This document shows positions 6,898-9,417 of a stretch of 9,417 bases of DNA, in pieces. The stretch's first letter is position 1, and every line of letters starts with the position of its first letter. The stretch is from Kiritimatiellota bacterium (GTDB lineage Bacteria; Verrucomicrobiota; Lentisphaeria; Victivallales; JAADHT01): positions 1-9,417 of the forward strand of contig JAADHT010000044.1 of assembly GCA_013151705.1 (NCBI GenBank). Reading direction: 5' to 3'. Under the pieces are notes generated by a model. It was not told where the DNA came from. It worked only from the letters and a program-made list of their open reading frames with translations, and ran no database searches. Both the position numbers and the translations under genes were made by a program.

Positions 6898-8241
6898 ATG
6901 AAAAAACCGAATGTGCTGATCGTGTTCGCCGACCAATGGCGGGCGCAGGCGATGGGATACGCCGGCAATTCCGACGTACGAACTCCGAACATCGACGACT
7001 TCTCCAGAAACAGCGTCGATTTCACCAACGCCGTATCCGGAACGCCCGTCTGCTCGCCGTACAGGGCGAGTTTGATGAAGGGGCAGTATCCAACGACGCA
7101 CGGCGTTTTTCTCAACGACGTATGCCTAAACTCCACTACCTCCAGCATCGCCGACGCGTTCGCGGCTGATGGATACGACACCGCTTACATCGGCAAATGG
7201 CATCTCGACGGACATGGCCGATCGGCGTTTATTCCGCATGAGCGACGTCAGGGATTCGACTATTGGAAGGTGTTGGAATGCACGCACGACTACAACAACT
7301 CACCGTATTACGCCGGAGATTCGGATGAGAAGCGGTACTGGAACGGTTACGACGCTTTCGCCCAGACGAATGACGCGTTGGAGTATTTGAAGCATCACGG
7401 CAACGACAACCCGTTTTTCATGTGCCTGTCATGGGGGCCTCCGCACGCTCCATACGATACCGCTCCGGAAGCGTTCAAGCGAATGTACGATCCGGAAACG
7501 ACAACCCTCCGCGAAAACGTCCCGCTGGAACAAGCGGAGCGGGCTAGACGAGATATCGCCGGATACTACGCGCACTGCACCGCGCTCGACCAAGCGTTCG
7601 GACGGATTGTCCGTTTCCTTAAAGAAAAATCGCTCTACGACGACACGATAGTTCTATTCACGTCCGACCATGGCGACATGCTCGGCTCGCAAGGTGAGGT
7701 AAAAAAACAGCGTCCTTGGGACGAGTCGATCCGCGTTCCATTCCTGCTCAAACCCGCCGGGGTCTTCTCCCCGCGCTCCCTGGAAGCCCCGATAGACGCT
7801 CCCGACGTGATGCCAACGCTTTTGGGTTTGGCTGGTGGCGTTGCGACTCCTGAATCAGTAGAGGGAATCGATTTCGGCGATTACGCCCTTGGCGGGAATG
7901 ATCCAAGCGATGGAGCCGCGTTGTTGAGCTGTCCGCATCCGTTCGGACAGTGGACCAAAACCCGTTGCGGCGGTCGCGAATATCGCGGAATCCGCACAAC
8001 TCGATACACGTACGTCCGCGATTTGCGCGGTCCTTGGCTTCTCTACGACAACGCGCTCGATCCATTCCAAAAGAGGAATCTGGCGGATGACGACGATTTA
8101 CGCGGAATTCGCGCCGAACTCGAACTAATTCTTCAAGCCAAACTGGATAAAATCGGCGACGAGTTTCTTCCGGGAAACAAATACGTGCGGAAATGGGGCT
8201 ACGAAGTGAATGAGGACGGAACCGTGGAATACACGATGTGA
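6898..8241 (+). CDS. Type I (formylglycine) sulfatase, no signal peptide
   Basis: This is a sulfatase of the alkaline-phosphatase-like superfamily that hydrolyses sulfate esters with a formylglycine made from cysteine. The 447-residue protein has the modification motif CSPYRASLMKG (52-62; C52 becomes formylglycine, P54 and R56 conserved). Other sites are D12 and Q13 in FADQWR as metal ligands, GKWH (99-102), H183 in GPPHAPY, SDHGD (256-260) as the second metal site, and a lysine pair at 269-270. The C-terminal part contains YRGIRTTRYTYVRDL, followed by the LLYDNALDPFQKRNLA strand typical of the family. The ATG at 6898 has GGTGGG six bases upstream. The in-frame codons upstream (TTG 6829, ATG 6850) lack a ribosome site and would not add a signal peptide. 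The core begins within five residues of the start, so the enzyme appears cytoplasmic. The upstream maturase fits as its partner. Substrate unknown; choline- or aryl-sulfatase-like proteins share this architecture. Confidence 0.92.
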   Translation: MKKPNVLIVFADQWRAQAMGYAGNSDVRTPNIDDFSRNSVDFTNAVSGTPVCSPYRASLMKGQYPTTHGVFLNDVCLNSTTSSIADAFAADGYDTAYIGKWHLDGHGRSAFIPHERRQGFDYWKVLECTHDYNNSPYYAGDSDEKRYWNGYDAFAQTNDALEYLKHHGNDNPFFMCLSWGPPHAPYDTAPEAFKRMYDPETTTLRENVPLEQAERARRDIAGYYAHCTALDQAFGRIVRFLKEKSLYDDTIVLFTSDHGDMLGSQGEVKKQRPWDESIRVPFLLKPAGVFSPRSLEAPIDAPDVMPTLLGLAGGVATPESVEGIDFGDYALGGNDPSDGAALLSCPHPFGQWTKTRCGGREYRGIRTTRYTYVRDLRGPWLLYDNALDPFQKRNLADDDDLRGIRAELELILQAKLDKIGDEFLPGNKYVRKWGYEVNEDGTVEYTM

Positions 8242-8284
8242 GCGCATCCGCCCCGAAGGATATCTAAAATCGTTCGACAAAAAG

Positions 8285-8431
8285 ATGAAACAAACAAGAA
8301 TAGCGCCATTACTTCCGCCGCTCATCGTGTTCGCCCGCGCCGGGAGCGCGGGTGACGGCAAAACGCAGTCGCTTGTCGAGAAAGCCATTCAAATCGTCAA
8401 TCGCCGCTTGTCCTGGTTTCGCGGGGACTGA
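8285..8431 (+). CDS. Small ORF, 48 residues, possible gene remnant
   Basis: A 48-codon frame begins MKQTRIAPLLPPLIVFARAG, which resembles a short signal peptide, and continues with a charged stretch ending RRLSWFRGD. It starts 43 bases after the sulfatase stop. The upstream AAAAAG is a poor ribosome site. A strong GC-rich hairpin (8331-8355) lies inside it. I do not recognise a family. It may be the 5' remnant of a truncated secreted-protein gene, a small exported peptide, or a chance frame. Confidence 0.25.
   Translation: MKQTRIAPLLPPLIVFARAGSAGDGKTQSLVEKAIQIVNRRLSWFRGD
8331..8355 (+). terminator. GC-rich hairpin downstream of the sulfatase gene
   Basis: CCCGCGC (8334-8340) and GCGCGGG (8346-8352) pair perfectly around the loop CGGGA. 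Three more pairs (T-A, C-G and a G-T wobble) extend the stem to ten. It lies 90 bases after the sulfatase stop. There is no T-tract after it, so it would act as an RNA 3'-end stabiliser or pause site rather than a classical intrinsic terminator. Confidence 0.4.
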
Positions 8432-8523
8432 TTCCCTGTTGCCCCAGTTTTCGACTTTTCACTTCACGAATCACGGAAAAACCTATGCGAATGCTGAATT
8501 TCCATGCACAACCAACGCGTAAT

Positions 8524-8547
8524 CGGGAAAAAATCCGTTTTTTCTCG
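8524..8547. terminator. Hairpin with A6/T6 stem, possible bidirectional terminator
   Basis: The arms CGGGAAAAAA (8524-8533) and TTTTTTCTCG (8538-8547) pair over ten positions, including one G-T wobble, with loop TCCG. Alternatively, CGGG and TCCG form a short stem with an A6 loop followed by T6 on the plus strand, which is the layout of a weak intrinsic terminator. It sits just before the -35 element of the next gene and could insulate it. Confidence 0.4.
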
Positions 8548-8556
8548 CAAAGTTAC

Positions 8557-8585
8557 TTGACAACGCCATCCCAAGCCGGCATTTT
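8557..8585 (+). promoter_or_regulatory. Possible promoter of the EF-hand protein gene
   Basis: A perfect consensus -35, TTGACA (8557-8562), is followed after 17 bp by CATTTT (8580-8585), which keeps the A2, T3 and T6 positions of the -10 consensus. The start would be near 8592, about 46 bases before the ATG at 8638. The leader is AT-rich and lacks a Shine-Dalgarno sequence. Confidence 0.45.
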
Positions 8586-8637
8586 ACGTACTTTCGGAAA
8601 TTAAACGTCCTATCACTCTTAAATAAACAAAATTATT

Positions 8638-9339
8638 ATGAACATTAAAAATATTGTATTTATTATTATCGGCGTCGTTATTATAGCGGGCGTAATATTT
8701 TATGGGATATTTTCTTTCAAGAATAAAAACACTAACAATACGGTTCCAACACAAAGCGAGTCTGTTTTTAACGGAGAGGGAAGGAAACTTAATGGTCCTG
8801 TGATTTTAAAGAAAGGACTTACTATTTTAAAAGCGAAAAACCAATCCGGAGTTAACGGTTTTTTCGGTGTTAACATATATATTGATAAAAATGGCAACGG
8901 CGTTCTGGACAAAGGCGAAGGATATACAAGCGACGGCATAAGCGTGGCATACAAAAGCGCGGAGGCATTTGACGGCGCAATCGCGTTTAAGTCCGATGGT
9001 GGCGGATATTTTGCGAATGTGGAAGGCGGCCGCTGGCAAGTTTCTTTTATCCAGCCCGAGAAGTTATCCAAACCCGCCAAAGAGCCGGTTTCATTTTCAG
9101 GAAACGGAATGCGGGTAACGGAAAAATTCTATCTTCCCGCCGGTAAATACAGTTTTTCAGTCACCAATAAGGGTAGTGGAAACTTTATTGTTTATATGAT
9201 TGATGAAGATGGAAATTCTACAAAGAGACTTGTTAATGAAGTGGACGATTTTGACGGCGATTTTTCCGTCAATAATGTTTTTGACGGCAATTATATCTTT
9301 ATGATTTCGGGGAAAGATTGGACTATCTCAAAGAATTAG
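8638..9339 (+). CDS. Membrane-anchored EF-hand-like protein of unknown function
   Basis: The 233-residue protein has an N-terminal hydrophobic helix (about 5-25) and then a polar linker rich in Asn and Thr (29-45), so the rest is probably exported and tethered to the membrane. Residues 83-94 (DKNGNGVLDKGE) match a canonical EF-hand calcium loop: D83, N85, N87, D91 and E94. The loop sits in a beta-rich context (FFGVNIYIDKNGNGVL) like that of SdrD-type B domains. Residues about 152-233 look like a separate beta domain. From family memory, its GNGMRVTEKFYLPAGKYSF, GNFIVYMIDEDGN and final KDWTI pattern resembles an uncharacterised C-terminal domain found in many bacteria. The gene is much richer in A and T than its neighbours, uses AAT, AAA and ATT freely, and has no Shine-Dalgarno sequence, which suggests acquisition from another lineage. 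No enzyme motif is visible. Confidence 0.75.
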   Translation: MNIKNIVFIIIGVVIIAGVIFYGIFSFKNKNTNNTVPTQSESVFNGEGRKLNGPVILKKGLTILKAKNQSGVNGFFGVNIYIDKNGNGVLDKGEGYTSDGISVAYKSAEAFDGAIAFKSDGGGYFANVEGGRWQVSFIQPEKLSKPAKEPVSFSGNGMRVTEKFYLPAGKYSFSVTNKGSGNFIVYMIDEDGNSTKRLVNEVDDFDGDFSVNNVFDGNYIFMISGKDWTISKN

Positions 9340-9417
9340 AAACCTAAAATAATTTTGTGAATAAATATAACTACTCAGCACCTTTTTCAACCACTGACTT
9401 TCACTAACGAACACCCG
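9340..9417. other. AT-rich 3' flank of the last gene
   Basis: No gene can be seen. A short palindrome, AAAATAATTTT, begins eight bases after the stop but has too few G-C pairs to count as a terminator. TTTCACTAACGAAC near the right edge faintly recalls the TTCACT heptamer unit. Confidence 0.5.

Overview
The window looks like chromosomal DNA from an anaerobic, diderm (Gram-negative type) bacterium. The diderm signs are an MlaF-type lipid-transport ATPase and a large AsmA-like protein. The anaerobic sign is an oxygen-sensitive radical SAM sulfatase-maturating enzyme beside a cysteine-type sulfatase. This mix, with mid-range GC, would fit the Planctomycetes-Verrucomicrobia-Chlamydiae group (Lentisphaerota, Kiritimatiellota or Verrucomicrobiota). 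That placement is inferred from gene content only; there is no rRNA or other phylogenetic marker here.

Layout. Positions 2-43 hold a heptamer tandem repeat that runs into the 3' end of an mlaF-like ABC ATPase gene (25-825, minus strand). Diverging from it is a plus-strand pair: a large AsmA-like membrane-anchored protein (975-3488) and, 29 bp later, a GT-C (GT39/ArnT-like) membrane glycosyltransferase (3518-5020). A 161-bp spacer with several possible hairpins leads to an anaerobic sulfatase-maturating enzyme with a C-terminal SEC-C zinc motif (5182-6423). A 474-bp spacer, which carries an antisense signal-peptide-like reading frame, separates it from a type I sulfatase with the CSPYR active-site motif and no signal peptide (6898-8241). 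A 396-bp spacer then holds a 48-codon small ORF, a GC-rich hairpin, an A/T-stem hairpin and a good -35 element. The last gene (8638-9339) is AT-rich and encodes a membrane-anchored protein with one EF-hand-like loop and a beta-rich C-terminal domain. Its base composition and lack of a Shine-Dalgarno sequence set it apart from its neighbours.

How the genes may work together. The left half is an envelope module: MlaF would power phospholipid movement through an MlaE/MlaD complex, AsmA-like proteins are thought to bridge the periplasm for lipid traffic, and GT-C enzymes add sugars from lipid carriers on the periplasmic face. The middle is a modification pair: the radical SAM enzyme would convert Cys52 of the sulfatase to formylglycine in the cytoplasm. 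A functional link between the two halves is not shown by the sequence. I see no CRISPR array, transposase, integrase, tRNA or rRNA. The best candidates for something undescribed are the apparently cytosolic sulfatase with its dedicated maturase, the structured leader of the maturase gene, and the compositionally foreign EF-hand protein.
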